A program made the translations under genes and the position numbers. DNA of 64,000 nt. Origin: Sphingomonas natans (lineage in GTDB: Bacteria; Pseudomonadota; Alphaproteobacteria; Sphingomonadales; Sphingomonadaceae). The notes under the pieces are model-generated. The model did no database searches. It was not told where the DNA came from and was given only the letters and a program-made list of their open reading frames with translations. Positions 18,304-26,888 of this stretch are shown in pieces (within the stretch, counting starts at the first letter, position 1; each line of letters opens with the position of its first letter). Location of the stretch: the NCBI RefSeq assembly GCF_030546695.1, contig NZ_JAUOTP010000005.1, positions 186,001-250,000 on the forward strand, in the 5' to 3' direction.

Positions 18304-19482
18304 TCACGGCTGCGCTGCGCGATTGCCGCTCTGCAATGCGACGCCGAGAAGCGCGAGCGCCGCGATGACAGCAGCCGGCGCTACCGGGTTGTGCCAGGGC
18401 AACAGCGCCACGCCGAGCGTGGCGAGCGCGCTTCCCGCCATCTGCAGCGCGCCGTAGATGCTGACGGCCGTTCCTGCCCGGCCGCGCACGGCGGACAGCG
18501 CACACGTTATGGCGTTTGGCGTGACGAGGCCGCCACCAAAGGCATAAGCCACCATCGGTGCAACAAAACAGCCGATCCGGTGCTGCTCCGCCGCCGCAGC
18601 GACGAACAACGCTACAGCAGCGAGCGCCGCAATCGCCGTGCCGCCGGTCATTATCGACCGCGCCGGGCAACGCGCTGCCAGAGCGCTTGCGGTGAGCGCG
18701 CCGCCACCCGCGCCAAGCGCGACAATTCCGTAATAGACACCGAGCCGAACGGGATCGGCCGCATAGAATCCGACGAGTAGGAAAGGCGACGCCGCGAGGA
18801 ACACGTAGAGCCCGCCGCTCAGGGCCGTTCCGATGAGGAGATTGCGCACATAAACCGGGTCGCGTGCCAGCCTTCCCCAAGCCGCTAGAAGCGACGACCC
18901 GTCCGCAGGGTCGACAGCGTGCGTTTCCGCGATCCAAAGCCAGATCGCCAACCCGCATGCCGCGCCGAGCACCGCGAGTATCGCAAAGATCGCGCGCCAG
19001 CCCAGCGTCTGGGCAATTACGCTGCCGATCACCGGCGCTAGCATAGGCGCCAGCATCACGATCGCGGTGAGCAACGCCATGTCGCGCGCACCGCGACCGC
19101 CCTCCTCGTCTCCGACCATGGCGCGCCCGGCAACCAGCCCGCTGGATGCGCCGAGCGCCTGGATCACCCGGCCAACGAGCAAAGCCCCGATCGACCCTGC
19201 CACCCAGCACAATACGGAGCCGGCGACGAACAGGATCGTGCCGCCGATGAGGACGGGTCTGCGCCCCAGCCGATCCGACAGCGGACCGATGACGAGCTGC
19301 CCGACAGCGACGCTTATGAGGTAGAAGGTCAGCGCAAGCTGCACCGCGGAACGATCCGAATGCAGCGCCGCTGCCGCCGCCGGCATCGCGGGTACGAACA
19401 TGTGAATCGCCAGCGATCCTAGCGCGATGATCGCGGCGAGGAGGAATATCCGGGCAACCGGCGATGCTCCGCCGCGTGTCAC
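18304..19482 (-). CDS. MFS multidrug-type transporter, Bcr/CflA family
   Basis: A 392-residue, 12-segment major facilitator. Motif A appears as GPLSDRLGRRPVLIGG after helix 2, and the helix 5 drug/proton-antiport region as LAPMLAPVIGSVIAQTLGWR, both typical of Bcr/CflA (DHA1) exporters. The C-half carries GGGLVTPNAITCALSAVRGR and AGTAVSIYGALQMAGS. It is convergent with the CapA-family gene, with two bases between the stops, and follows the OmpA-like gene after three bases on the same strand. It may belong to the TonB/cytochrome operon or be separate. Probable role: efflux of a toxic intermediate. Confidence 0.87.
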   Translation of the reverse strand: MTRGGASPVARIFLLAAIIALGSLAIHMFVPAMPAAAAALHSDRSAVQLALTFYLISVAVGQLVIGPLSDRLGRRPVLIGGTILFVAGSVLCWVAGSIGALLVGRVIQALGASSGLVAGRAMVGDEEGGRGARDMALLTAIVMLAPMLAPVIGSVIAQTLGWRAIFAILAVLGAACGLAIWLWIAETHAVDPADGSSLLAAWGRLARDPVYVRNLLIGTALSGGLYVFLAASPFLLVGFYAADPVRLGVYYGIVALGAGGGALTASALAARCPARSIMTGGTAIAALAAVALFVAAAAEQHRIGCFVAPMVAYAFGGGLVTPNAITCALSAVRGRAGTAVSIYGALQMAGSALATLGVALLPWHNPVAPAAVIAALALLGVALQSGNRAAQP

Positions 19483-19485
19483 AAG

Positions 19486-20253
19486 CTAGAAGACTGCCGA
19501 TATATCGACGCGCCGGCGCGACGCGTCGGGCAGATCATCCGCTTCCGCCACGGCGACAGGCCCACCGGCGGCGCGCCAGCGAACCTTGATCGTGCGGCGA
19601 TCGATGCCCAGCCGAGCGAGCGCCTCGCCGATTTTTTCCGCCCGGACCCGCGCGATCGCCGGATCCTCTGCGATCATACGGCCGGAAACGTTCGTCGGGA
19701 TCGTCGCGGCATAGCCGGTGACGGTAATCGCGCGCGGCTTGGCCGCGCGCAGCCAGGTAATCGCCTCGTCCAGCAGATAATCATCATATTGGTAGATCAG
19801 GAACGCGGCATCGAAATCGAAGAACAGGTGGAAGCTGCGCGCCGCATAGGGCCCGGGCGGCGTGTCGCGCGGCACCGCTGCCGGACGGACGTTGCGGACC
19901 GGCAGCACGAACTTGCGTCCCGTAAAGCCCTCGGCAGGCAGCATCTGGCGCGTGCACGGCCCCGGCAGCACCGAGGTCCGCACCGCATCTAGGACGACGC
20001 CACCGCACACGTCGCGCGCGCCGGACGAGACGTTGCCCTCGACCAGCACCTCGTGGTTCCAGTCGGGCTTTGAGGGCGAGACGCTGACGTCGTAGCGCAG
20101 CCCCGTGGCGCGATCGTCCGCCAGCCAGCAGCCCGATTTCTTGCCCGAATCCGCGTCGCGATAGATTGGGCAGGTGATGAAGCGCACCGTGGAATCGGGC
20201 GTCGCGGCACCGGCACCGGTAGCCAGCAGCACAAGAGCGGCGGCGGCCCTCAC
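19486..20253 (-). CDS. Exported protein with OmpA-like C-terminal domain
   Basis: A 255-residue protein beginning at GTG 20253, which overlaps the stop of the cytochrome gene (GTGA). A longer reading would run into that gene, and only this start gives a signal peptide (VRAAAALVLLATGAGA). The C-terminal part (about 150-255) has an OmpA-like pattern: FDFDAAFL, AITVTGYAAT, ARVRAEKIGEALARLGIDRR and DASRRRVDI. OmpA domains bind peptidoglycan. Four or more cysteines in the N-half could form disulfides. It probably sits at the cell wall with the receptor and di-haem cytochrome of the same operon; no enzymatic function is evident. Confidence 0.72.
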   Translation of the reverse strand: MRAAAALVLLATGAGAATPDSTVRFITCPIYRDADSGKKSGCWLADDRATGLRYDVSVSPSKPDWNHEVLVEGNVSSGARDVCGGVVLDAVRTSVLPGPCTRQMLPAEGFTGRKFVLPVRNVRPAAVPRDTPPGPYAARSFHLFFDFDAAFLIYQYDDYLLDEAITWLRAAKPRAITVTGYAATIPTNVSGRMIAEDPAIARVRAEKIGEALARLGIDRRTIKVRWRAAGGPVAVAEADDLPDASRRRVDISAVF

Positions 20254-21755
20254 AGCACGCTCATCAGATTGACGAGGTCCTGTTTCTCCTGCTCGGTATA
20301 GCCGATCTTGTAGCGCCGCTCGTAGAAGTCGACGACGCCGCGAAGATCCTTTGCCACGCCGTTGGAAAAATATGGCGCGCGCGCCGAAAGCCCGCGCATC
20401 GACTGGAGCGTGATCTTGCCGACGTCGGCGCACCGCCCCGTCGTCAACGCATAGCCCGGATCGCTCGTGTAGATGACACGCCCATAATGCGGATGCGGCG
20501 GCCCCTTGCAGGTGATGCGGAACAGCGGCAGCCACGGCATCGGATCGGCGAAGGGCTGGTTGGTCGTGCCGAGATCCACCTGTCCCGGCGCGACGTCATT
20601 CCCCATCTGCGTCATGTTGTGACAGAAGACGCACGAGTTGCGCACGGGATTGCCGAAGCCGATCGGCGAATTGATGCCGGCGCTGTCCGAGATCAGGAAG
20701 GTCTTGTCGCGGAACACCTTGGCGCCGCGCGCGACCGAGGCGCGGAACGCCGCCTGCTTGGGCGAGAGCCCGGGCGCGGGCTTCTCCCATGCCTCGAACT
20801 CGCTCCATACCGGCCGACCGATGCTGCCAAGCTGGCCGGCTTCCGAATTCGCGAGCTTGGCCGGGCCGCCCTCGGCGCCGCCCGTGTCGACACGGCTTCC
20901 CGCGGCATCGATCTGCTGCGCGGCGAACACGCGGCTCTCGAAATCGACGATGCGCGCCATGTCGGCTGCGTCCATATGCTTGAGCAAGGCAAGGTGGGTC
21001 GACGAAGCATCGCGCATCTGGGCGTTAAGCGTCCCGGCGCGGCCGTCCGCCATCAGATTGCCCGACATCGGCTTCCCGCTCTCGGGATCGAGCGGCAACG
21101 GCATGCCCTGCTTCGGATCGTAGGCGAAACCGACCGCAAGCAGATATTTGAGGTTCGCGACCGGCCGCGGACGCCGGTAGACCGAAATCTTGCCCTTGTC
21201 CGGCCCGAAGCCGCCCGAATTGCAGGTGGTGGGATCCCGCACGACCTCGATGTCGAAATCGGCCTTGATCGGCTTGCCCGCAACGTCCTGGGCCGGCCAC
21301 GGCCGCTGGATCCGGATCAGGCCGTGATCGAGCAGCAGCGAGTGCGAAGCGCGCTCCGCCTGCGGCAAGGTCGGGCAGTCCGAGCCATCATAGGCCGCGA
21401 ACAGCGGGTCCTTGCCCGCGGTTCGGTCCCAGCGATCCTGCGCACTCTTAGCCGACAGCGACATTGAGTCCGCCGGCTGGTGGCAGGTGACGCAGGCGCG
21501 GCCGCTCGGCCCGACGGCACTGAAGAAGGGATGGCCGCGGGTCTCCATCGGCCCGTCCTTCAGCAGGACGCGAAGAATGCCGCCGGGATTGCCGTAATCC
21601 TTGGACGCCTGGAAAGTCCTGCCGCTGTCGGGCGACCACCAATCGTCGTCTGCCTGCGCGCCGACAGAAACCCCGGCGACCAGCGCCGCCGCCGCAACCG
21701 CGAGGATGATCGACGCCGTGCCGCGATGGCGTCGTGCAACGTCGATCATCCCCAT
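20250..21755 (-). CDS. Periplasmic di-haem cytochrome c, cytochrome-c-peroxidase/MauG-like
   Basis: A 501-residue secreted protein (hydrophobic segment about residues 14-33 ending in VGAQA) with two haem c motifs, CVTCH at 88-92 and CVFCH at 375-379. The second sits in a C-terminal domain that also contains PYFSNGVAKDLRGVVDFYERR, the usual end of bacterial cytochrome c peroxidase-like proteins. At about 500 residues it is longer than classical peroxidases (320-350) and resembles the large subfamily found beside TonB receptors. It may oxidise or reduce the imported compound or scavenge peroxide. It lies 6 bases after the receptor gene and overlaps the OmpA-like gene. Confidence 0.85.
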   Translation of the reverse strand: MGMIDVARRHRGTASIILAVAAAALVAGVSVGAQADDDWWSPDSGRTFQASKDYGNPGGILRVLLKDGPMETRGHPFFSAVGPSGRACVTCHQPADSMSLSAKSAQDRWDRTAGKDPLFAAYDGSDCPTLPQAERASHSLLLDHGLIRIQRPWPAQDVAGKPIKADFDIEVVRDPTTCNSGGFGPDKGKISVYRRPRPVANLKYLLAVGFAYDPKQGMPLPLDPESGKPMSGNLMADGRAGTLNAQMRDASSTHLALLKHMDAADMARIVDFESRVFAAQQIDAAGSRVDTGGAEGGPAKLANSEAGQLGSIGRPVWSEFEAWEKPAPGLSPKQAAFRASVARGAKVFRDKTFLISDSAGINSPIGFGNPVRNSCVFCHNMTQMGNDVAPGQVDLGTTNQPFADPMPWLPLFRITCKGPPHPHYGRVIYTSDPGYALTTGRCADVGKITLQSMRGLSARAPYFSNGVAKDLRGVVDFYERRYKIGYTEQEKQDLVNLMSVL

Positions 21756-21761
21756 GTGGCG

Positions 21762-23993
21762 TTAGAACTTCGCAACGCCGCGGATGCCGTACGTGCGCGG
21801 AGCGCCGTAGATGATGCCGCCATCCGCGCTCGACGAACTTTGCACCTGCGAGGCGATGTACGTCTTGTTAGTGAAGTTCGAGACATAACCTTCGATCTTG
21901 TACTGGCGCGTGATCTGGAACGTCAGGCGCGCATCGAAGACATTGCGCGAGGGCACGATCGTGTTGAAGCTCGGGAACGGTGTCGCGACCTGCTGCGCGA
22001 GGTGCGACCATTGGACGCGCGGCGTGAGCGACTTGCCATCTGGGTTCAGCTCGACCTCATACTGAATGCCGGCATTGATCGTCCACTTTGGCGAAAAGGG
22101 CAGGACGCGACCGTCCGGCACGAGCCGCAGGTTGGCAGGGCAGCCTGGGTCCGTGCCCGCCGAGTTGGTATCGGTGATGCAGGTGGCACCATCAAAGCGA
22201 GCATGAAGATATCCGCCGCCCGCATTGAAGCCGAGCGCACCGAACTGCCCGGTGACTTCAAGCTCCGCACCATACGACTTGCCGGCGGCCGCATTCTGCG
22301 TGACCGGCAGCGTGCCCAGCAGGCTCGACAGCTGGATGTCCTTATACTTCGAATAGAAAACGTCGCCGTTCACGCGCAGGCGATTGTCGAGGAACTGCGT
22401 CTTGAAACCGGTTTCGTAGACGCGGTTGGTCTCGGGTCCGAAATTGGGCGTCCCAATCGTCAGGTTGACGCCGCCCGCCTTGTAGCCCTGCGACGCGGTC
22501 ACGTAGAGCAGGTTGCGATCAAAGTGATAATTGAGGCCGACCTTGCCGGTCACCTTCGTCGAATGCTGGACACCGATCACGCTGGCGCCGGGCGGCACGG
22601 CACCGGCGGGGATCAAGCGATTATAGATCTGCTCGTCGTCCGAATAGCGGGCGCCGGCGATCGCCTCGAGCGCTGGCGTGAAATACCAGTTCACCTGGCC
22701 GAACACCGACTTGGTGGTGTTCTCCGCGCGTGTCTGGAAGGTCGAGGTGGACGACACGAAATCGAGGACATTGTTGTTGTCGCGGCGCGAGAGCGTGTCG
22801 ACGAACTCGTTGAGATAGAAGCCGCCGACGACCCAGTTTAAGTCGCGCTTGCCGGTCGAGAGCAGGTTCACTTCGCCGATGAACGTGTTGATGTCCGTAT
22901 TGACGCGGCTGACGCGGCCGACGGCGTTGGCCGGCGGGCGCGGTCGCGCCGTCGCGGTACGGTCGCCGTCCGTCTGATCGACCGTGTGGAGATCCTGATA
23001 CGAGGTCATCACCCGCAGATCGACGCTCGGCACCACGGCGACGCGCACCTCACCCGACAGCTTCCCGCCATGCTGATTCTGCAGCGACCGCGCATCCTCT
23101 TCGATCACGAACGGATCGGTCGAGACAGTATCGTTCCGCCGCTTGACGGCATTGTTATCCGACTTGGAGTTGAAATAATCGCCACGAATGTTCGCGCGCA
23201 GCACCTCGTTCGGTGACCGCACCGCCAGGTTGAAGCGGGCCGCGTTCAGATCGACGTTGCCGGGCTGGCTCGGGCTCGGGCCGATATTGTCGACGAAGCT
23301 GTCGCGCTTGTCGTGCACCGCCGCGACACGGACCGCAGCCTCGTCGCTGATCGGCACGTTGAGCGCGCCGACGACCTTCAGCGCGTCGTAATTGCCGTAC
23401 GTGGCGTCGAGGTAGCCGGAATACTTTTCGAAATCGGGTTCGGGGGTGCGGACGTAGAGCGCGCCACCGGTGGAGTTTTGACCGGTCAGCGTCCCCTGCG
23501 GGCCGCGCAGAACTTCGATCGTCCCGATGTCGTAGAAGCTCTGGCCGATGAACTGCTCGTGCGGGATCAGCTGGCCGTCGATGTAGAAGGCGACGCCCGG
23601 ATTGGACGTCGGTGCGGACTGCGCGATGCCGACGCCGCGAATGTTGATGAACGTCGATCGATTGAAGGTGTTGATCGTCAGCGACGGCGCGACCTGCTGC
23701 AAGTCGGCGATGTTGTTGACGCCCTTGCGCGACAGATCGGCCGCATTGAGCACGGTCGCCGAGATCGGCACGTCCTGCAGGCTCTGCGAGCGCCGCTCGG
23801 CCGTCACGACAATGTCTTCGAGCCCTTCGCTCGGCGCGGTCGTCGCCGGCGCCAGATCGGCCGGCGTGGCAGAGGGGGAGGAAACCTGGTCCTGCGCCGC
23901 GGCGTTCTGCGCGTTGGCGGATTGTGCGATCAAGAGGGTGAACAGGGCGGCGCCAGCACAGAGCCGGCTGCGGCGTGCCAAAGTCTGAGACAT
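21762..23993 (-). CDS. TonB-dependent receptor heading the cytochrome/OmpA-like operon
   Basis: A 743-residue outer-membrane receptor. It has a signal peptide ending near QSANAQ, a TonB/plug opening EDIVVTAERRSQSLQDVPIS, NIRGVGIAQSAPTSNPGVAF, EVLRGPQGTLTGQNSTGG, and a barrel ending in GIRGVAKF with the expected terminal Phe. The small size and the EVLRGPQGTL motif fit the receptor group common in sphingomonads for organic substrates. The promoter region carries a LacI-type palindrome at 24076-24089, 83 bases before the start, so the operon is probably controlled by the regulator at 29251. Confidence 0.92.
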   Translation of the reverse strand: MSQTLARRSRLCAGAALFTLLIAQSANAQNAAAQDQVSSPSATPADLAPATTAPSEGLEDIVVTAERRSQSLQDVPISATVLNAADLSRKGVNNIADLQQVAPSLTINTFNRSTFINIRGVGIAQSAPTSNPGVAFYIDGQLIPHEQFIGQSFYDIGTIEVLRGPQGTLTGQNSTGGALYVRTPEPDFEKYSGYLDATYGNYDALKVVGALNVPISDEAAVRVAAVHDKRDSFVDNIGPSPSQPGNVDLNAARFNLAVRSPNEVLRANIRGDYFNSKSDNNAVKRRNDTVSTDPFVIEEDARSLQNQHGGKLSGEVRVAVVPSVDLRVMTSYQDLHTVDQTDGDRTATARPRPPANAVGRVSRVNTDINTFIGEVNLLSTGKRDLNWVVGGFYLNEFVDTLSRRDNNNVLDFVSSTSTFQTRAENTTKSVFGQVNWYFTPALEAIAGARYSDDEQIYNRLIPAGAVPPGASVIGVQHSTKVTGKVGLNYHFDRNLLYVTASQGYKAGGVNLTIGTPNFGPETNRVYETGFKTQFLDNRLRVNGDVFYSKYKDIQLSSLLGTLPVTQNAAAGKSYGAELEVTGQFGALGFNAGGGYLHARFDGATCITDTNSAGTDPGCPANLRLVPDGRVLPFSPKWTINAGIQYEVELNPDGKSLTPRVQWSHLAQQVATPFPSFNTIVPSRNVFDARLTFQITRQYKIEGYVSNFTNKTYIASQVQSSSSADGGIIYGAPRTYGIRGVAKF

Positions 23994-24075
23994 CGTATCG
24001 GTCCTCGCCTGTTACCCGGACGGTCTCTCGTCGTCTCGGGCTTCGATCGTGCTTCCTAACAAGTCAGCGGCCGGC

Positions 24076-24089
24076 TGCAAGCGTTTTCA
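24076..24089. promoter_or_regulatory. LacI-type operator A, upstream of TonB receptor operon
   Basis: TGCAAGCGTTTTCA, whose reverse complement TGAAAACGCTTGCA is identical in all 14 bases to site C at 29197-29210. The central CG flanked by A/T-rich arms is the classic shape of LacI/GalR-family operators. It sits 83 bases upstream of the receptor start and is oriented toward the gap before the MmgE/PrpD gene. Confidence 0.7.
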
Positions 24090-24119
24090 TTATGTCGCAT
24101 AACCATTAGTTCGAAGCGC

Positions 24120-25502
24120 TCACAGTTTCAGCGCGATCGCCGCATCGCCCGCTTCATCGATCGACCAGATCGCCGCGGCCAGTTGCTCGGCCTGCGCATC
24201 CGACATTGGGTGCTTCGCGCGGCGCGCACAGTCCCGAAACTTGGCGGTCAGCCGGTCGTCGTCGATCGGCCGATCCGGGCCGCCGAGCGCGTCCTCGATC
24301 GTGTGCTTGTAGCGTACGCCGTCGGCGAGCTGGATCGACAATATTCCCGACGCTGCCTGCGCCATCCCCCAATCCGGCCGAAGCTCGAACCGCACGCGAG
24401 CGGCGAGATCACGCTTCGGCACATCGGCGAGCGAGGCGAGGTCATAACTGTCCAGCGTCACCTCGTCGTCCAGCAGCGCGGCCGCGACGGTGAACGGGAT
24501 CGAGAACTTCGCGTCGATCGCGGTCGTCGGCGCGGCCTTGCGGTCGGCGGGCTCCACCAGCATGCGCTGCACCTCCCCACCAGTAGCGGTGACCGCAAAG
24601 ATCGCAGCCGGATCGATGCTGTGCTGTGCGCGCAGATATTGCGCGGCCTCGATATAGGCATGCGTGCCGCGGCAGGCAGGCCAACGCTTAAAGGTCAGCC
24701 GGTCGATCCAGAAATGCTCGCCCAAGCGGTCGAGCAATCGGCTCGGGTCGTAATGGCCATCGGCATACAACCGAAAGAAGCCGGCCTTGCCCTCGAACGG
24801 CGCGTCGAACCCTCGCACGCCCCGCGCAGCCAACTGGCTCGCCTGGACCGCGGACTGCGCCGGGAAAGCCTCGCGCACCGCGCGGATAACGGTATCCGCG
24901 CTATACTTGATCTCGCCCGGCATCGTCGTCTGGCACAGCAGCAGCGAGAAGGCATCGAGGGTTTGGCGGGTCGACAGCCGCTGGATGCGCGCTGCCGCGG
25001 CCACGGCGCCAAACGCGCCCCGGATCGGCGGCGGATACCAGCCGCCGACCTCCATATCGCGTGTCAGCGCGAGCCCGATTCGGCAAGCAAGATCACACCC
25101 GATCGCGATCGCCGTCAGCAACTCCCGCCCGCTGACCGGCGCCGCCGTTCCCAAAGTCGCGAGCACGGCCGGCAGCAGGGAGGCGTTGGGATGACTCGGT
25201 GCGGCATCGAACGCGTCTTCGAAATCCAGCGCATGCGCCATCGCACCGTTGGCGAAGGCGGCCATTGCCGGCGTGACCCGCACGTCATGTCCCAGGACGG
25301 CCGCATCCCCGTGCCCGCCGCTTATCGCATATTCGACGAACGGCACGACCTCGGAGCTCACCCCGCTCGCGCCGAGCATTACGCCGATCCCATCGAGCAA
25401 GGCGCGCTTTGCGGCGTGGATCGTCGTGTCCGGCAAGGCCGCCGCATCATAGGTCGCGACATGCCGCGCCAGGGTTTCGCTCAGCCCGATCGCATCTCCC
25501 AA
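24120..25502 (-). CDS. MmgE/PrpD family protein (2-methylcitrate dehydratase-like)
   Basis: About 460 residues of the MmgE/PrpD fold: AKRALLDGIGVMLGASGV, NGAMAHALDFEDAFDAAPSH with the conserved D-D/H pattern near the active site, FKRWPACRGTHAYIEAAQYL, and the C-terminal small domain. Relatives include 2-methylcitrate dehydratase and cis-aconitate decarboxylase, so the reaction is a hydro-lyase or decarboxylation on a polycarboxylate. I chose TTG 25502 because GGGGAGAG stands just upstream; the frame is open beyond it but passes through the promoter. Operator B lies 20 bases upstream. Divergent from the MFS gene. Context points to a catabolic role other than propionate metabolism, since prpB and prpC are absent. 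Confidence 0.82.
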   Translation of the reverse strand: MGDAIGLSETLARHVATYDAAALPDTTIHAAKRALLDGIGVMLGASGVSSEVVPFVEYAISGGHGDAAVLGHDVRVTPAMAAFANGAMAHALDFEDAFDAAPSHPNASLLPAVLATLGTAAPVSGRELLTAIAIGCDLACRIGLALTRDMEVGGWYPPPIRGAFGAVAAAARIQRLSTRQTLDAFSLLLCQTTMPGEIKYSADTVIRAVREAFPAQSAVQASQLAARGVRGFDAPFEGKAGFFRLYADGHYDPSRLLDRLGEHFWIDRLTFKRWPACRGTHAYIEAAQYLRAQHSIDPAAIFAVTATGGEVQRMLVEPADRKAAPTTAIDAKFSIPFTVAAALLDDEVTLDSYDLASLADVPKRDLAARVRFELRPDWGMAQAASGILSIQLADGVRYKHTIEDALGGPDRPIDDDRLTAKFRDCARRAKHPMSDAQAEQLAAAIWSIDEAGDAAIALKL

Positions 25503-25521
25503 ATCGTCTCTCCCCTGTCTT

Positions 25522-25535
25522 TGAAAGCGCTTTCG
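25522..25535. promoter_or_regulatory. LacI-type operator B, between MmgE/PrpD gene and MFS gene
   Basis: TGAAAGCGCTTTCG is symmetric except at the outermost pair. It differs from the perfect palindrome at site D (32417-32432) in one base. It lies 20 bases upstream of the PrpD-type start and 69 bases upstream of the MFS start, so one site may control both divergent units. Confidence 0.72.
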
Positions 25536-25604
25536 CTTGCAGCTTACTGCCGCATCGGCAATGGATGCGTCGAGGCAAATAATGCTCGCAGCATGAGGGG
25601 TGGC

Positions 25605-26888
25605 ATGACGAACGCATCGAAGTCGCTGGCCGGAAAGGTCCGCTGGCAGCTCATCATCCCGACCATTCTGTTCATGCTGCTGAGTTCGATCGATCGCGTG
25701 AACGTCAGCTTCGCCGCGCTGCAGATGAATGCCGATCTCGGCTTCAGCCCGAGCCAATATGGCTTCGGCGCGGGCATATTGTTCTTGGGCTTTCTGGCCG
25801 GACAATATCCCAGCGTCCTGCTGCTCCAGCGGATCGGCTTCCACCGCTGGCTCGCCGGCTGTGCCTTGCTGTGGGGCGCTTGTGCCGGCGGCATGGCCTT
25901 CATCGACAGCCGCTGGCAATTCTACGTCCTGCGCGTGCTGCTGGGCTTTGCCGAGGGTGGCCTGGCCCCCGGCATCGTCCTGTACCTGAGCCAATTCGCG
26001 ACCGAGCGCGAGCGCGCGACGACCTTCGCCATGCCTATGCTGGCCATCCCGATCTCGATCGTCGTCGGCGGGCCGCTGTCGGGCTTCCTGCTCGGCATGC
26101 ACCCACCAGTCGGGTTCGCGTCGTGGCGCTGGATGTTCATCGGCGAGGCGCTGCCCACCCTGATCTTCGCGGCGATCGCATGGGTTCATTTCCCCGACCG
26201 CCCCGCCGATGCGACATGGCTGAGCGCGGACGAAAAGCTGTGGCTCTCTCGGAACGCCGCCAACCGCAGCGAGACGGCGCGCAGGAACGACTGGACCATC
26301 CTGAAGCAACCGCTCGTCTGGGCGTCCGCGGCTCTCTGGTTCTGCCTGCTCGCGGGATCGTATGGCATCATCTTCTGGCTGCCGCAGATGGTCAAATCGC
26401 TGACCAGCCTCACCCCGCTGGAGATCGGTCTGGTCAATGCTTTGCCCTGGGCAGGCAATGCGATCGGCATCTACATCGGCGCAACGCATTCGGATCGGAG
26501 CGGCGAGCGCTTCTGGCACATCGCCGTGCCTGCAACCGTCATGGCAATCGCGATCCTGACCGCCGGCACCGCGGGAGCGAGCGTGGTCGGCCTGATCGCC
26601 TTGCTTGTCGCTGGCACCTGCCTCGGCGCGGCGCAAGGCGCATTCTGGGCCCTGCCGACTCGCCTGTTCACACCAGCCACCTTTGCGGTCGGCGCAGTCG
26701 CGATCAACATCACCGGCAGCTCCGGCGGGCTGATCGTGCCCTATCTCGTCGGCATCGTGCGCGAGCGCAGCGGCGGCTTCGGCGCCCCCACGCTGATGGT
26801 CGCGGGCTTCCTGCTTTTGGCCTCCGTAATCGTGCTCGTGCTGCGCGTCGTCATCAAGGACACCCCGCCCCCCGCTTTGCCCGCATGA
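25605..26888 (+). CDS. MFS transporter, anion:cation symporter (ACS) type
   Basis: A 427-residue, 12-segment major facilitator. Its features fit the ACS subfamily (phthalate, tartrate, glucarate and hydroxyphenylacetate permeases): SSIDRVNVSFAALQMNADLG in helix 1 with the family R-N motif, FLGFLAGQYPSVLLLQRIG, and RVLLGFAEGGLAPGIVLYLS. ATG 25605 follows GAGGGG at 25595-25600; ATG 25593 in frame is less well placed. The stop overlaps the start of the CapA-family gene (26885-26888). It should import an organic anion by proton symport, under operator B. Confidence 0.88.
   Translation: MTNASKSLAGKVRWQLIIPTILFMLLSSIDRVNVSFAALQMNADLGFSPSQYGFGAGILFLGFLAGQYPSVLLLQRIGFHRWLAGCALLWGACAGGMAFIDSRWQFYVLRVLLGFAEGGLAPGIVLYLSQFATERERATTFAMPMLAIPISIVVGGPLSGFLLGMHPPVGFASWRWMFIGEALPTLIFAAIAWVHFPDRPADATWLSADEKLWLSRNAANRSETARRNDWTILKQPLVWASAALWFCLLAGSYGIIFWLPQMVKSLTSLTPLEIGLVNALPWAGNAIGIYIGATHSDRSGERFWHIAVPATVMAIAILTAGTAGASVVGLIALLVAGTCLGAAQGAFWALPTRLFTPATFAVGAVAINITGSSGGLIVPYLVGIVRERSGGFGAPTLMVAGFLLLASVIVLVLRVVIKDTPPPALPA

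Noticed and set aside
20487-22841. Long plus-strand frames opposite the cytochrome and TonB receptor genes
   Set aside because: Composition is typical of antisense translation of high-GC DNA, and they overlap well-supported genes with CxxCH and plug motifs.
24120-25502. Methylcitrate-cycle function for the MmgE/PrpD gene
   Set aside because: No prpB or prpC neighbours exist, and the gene is under a LacI-type operator with a transporter, so propionate metabolism is not supported.
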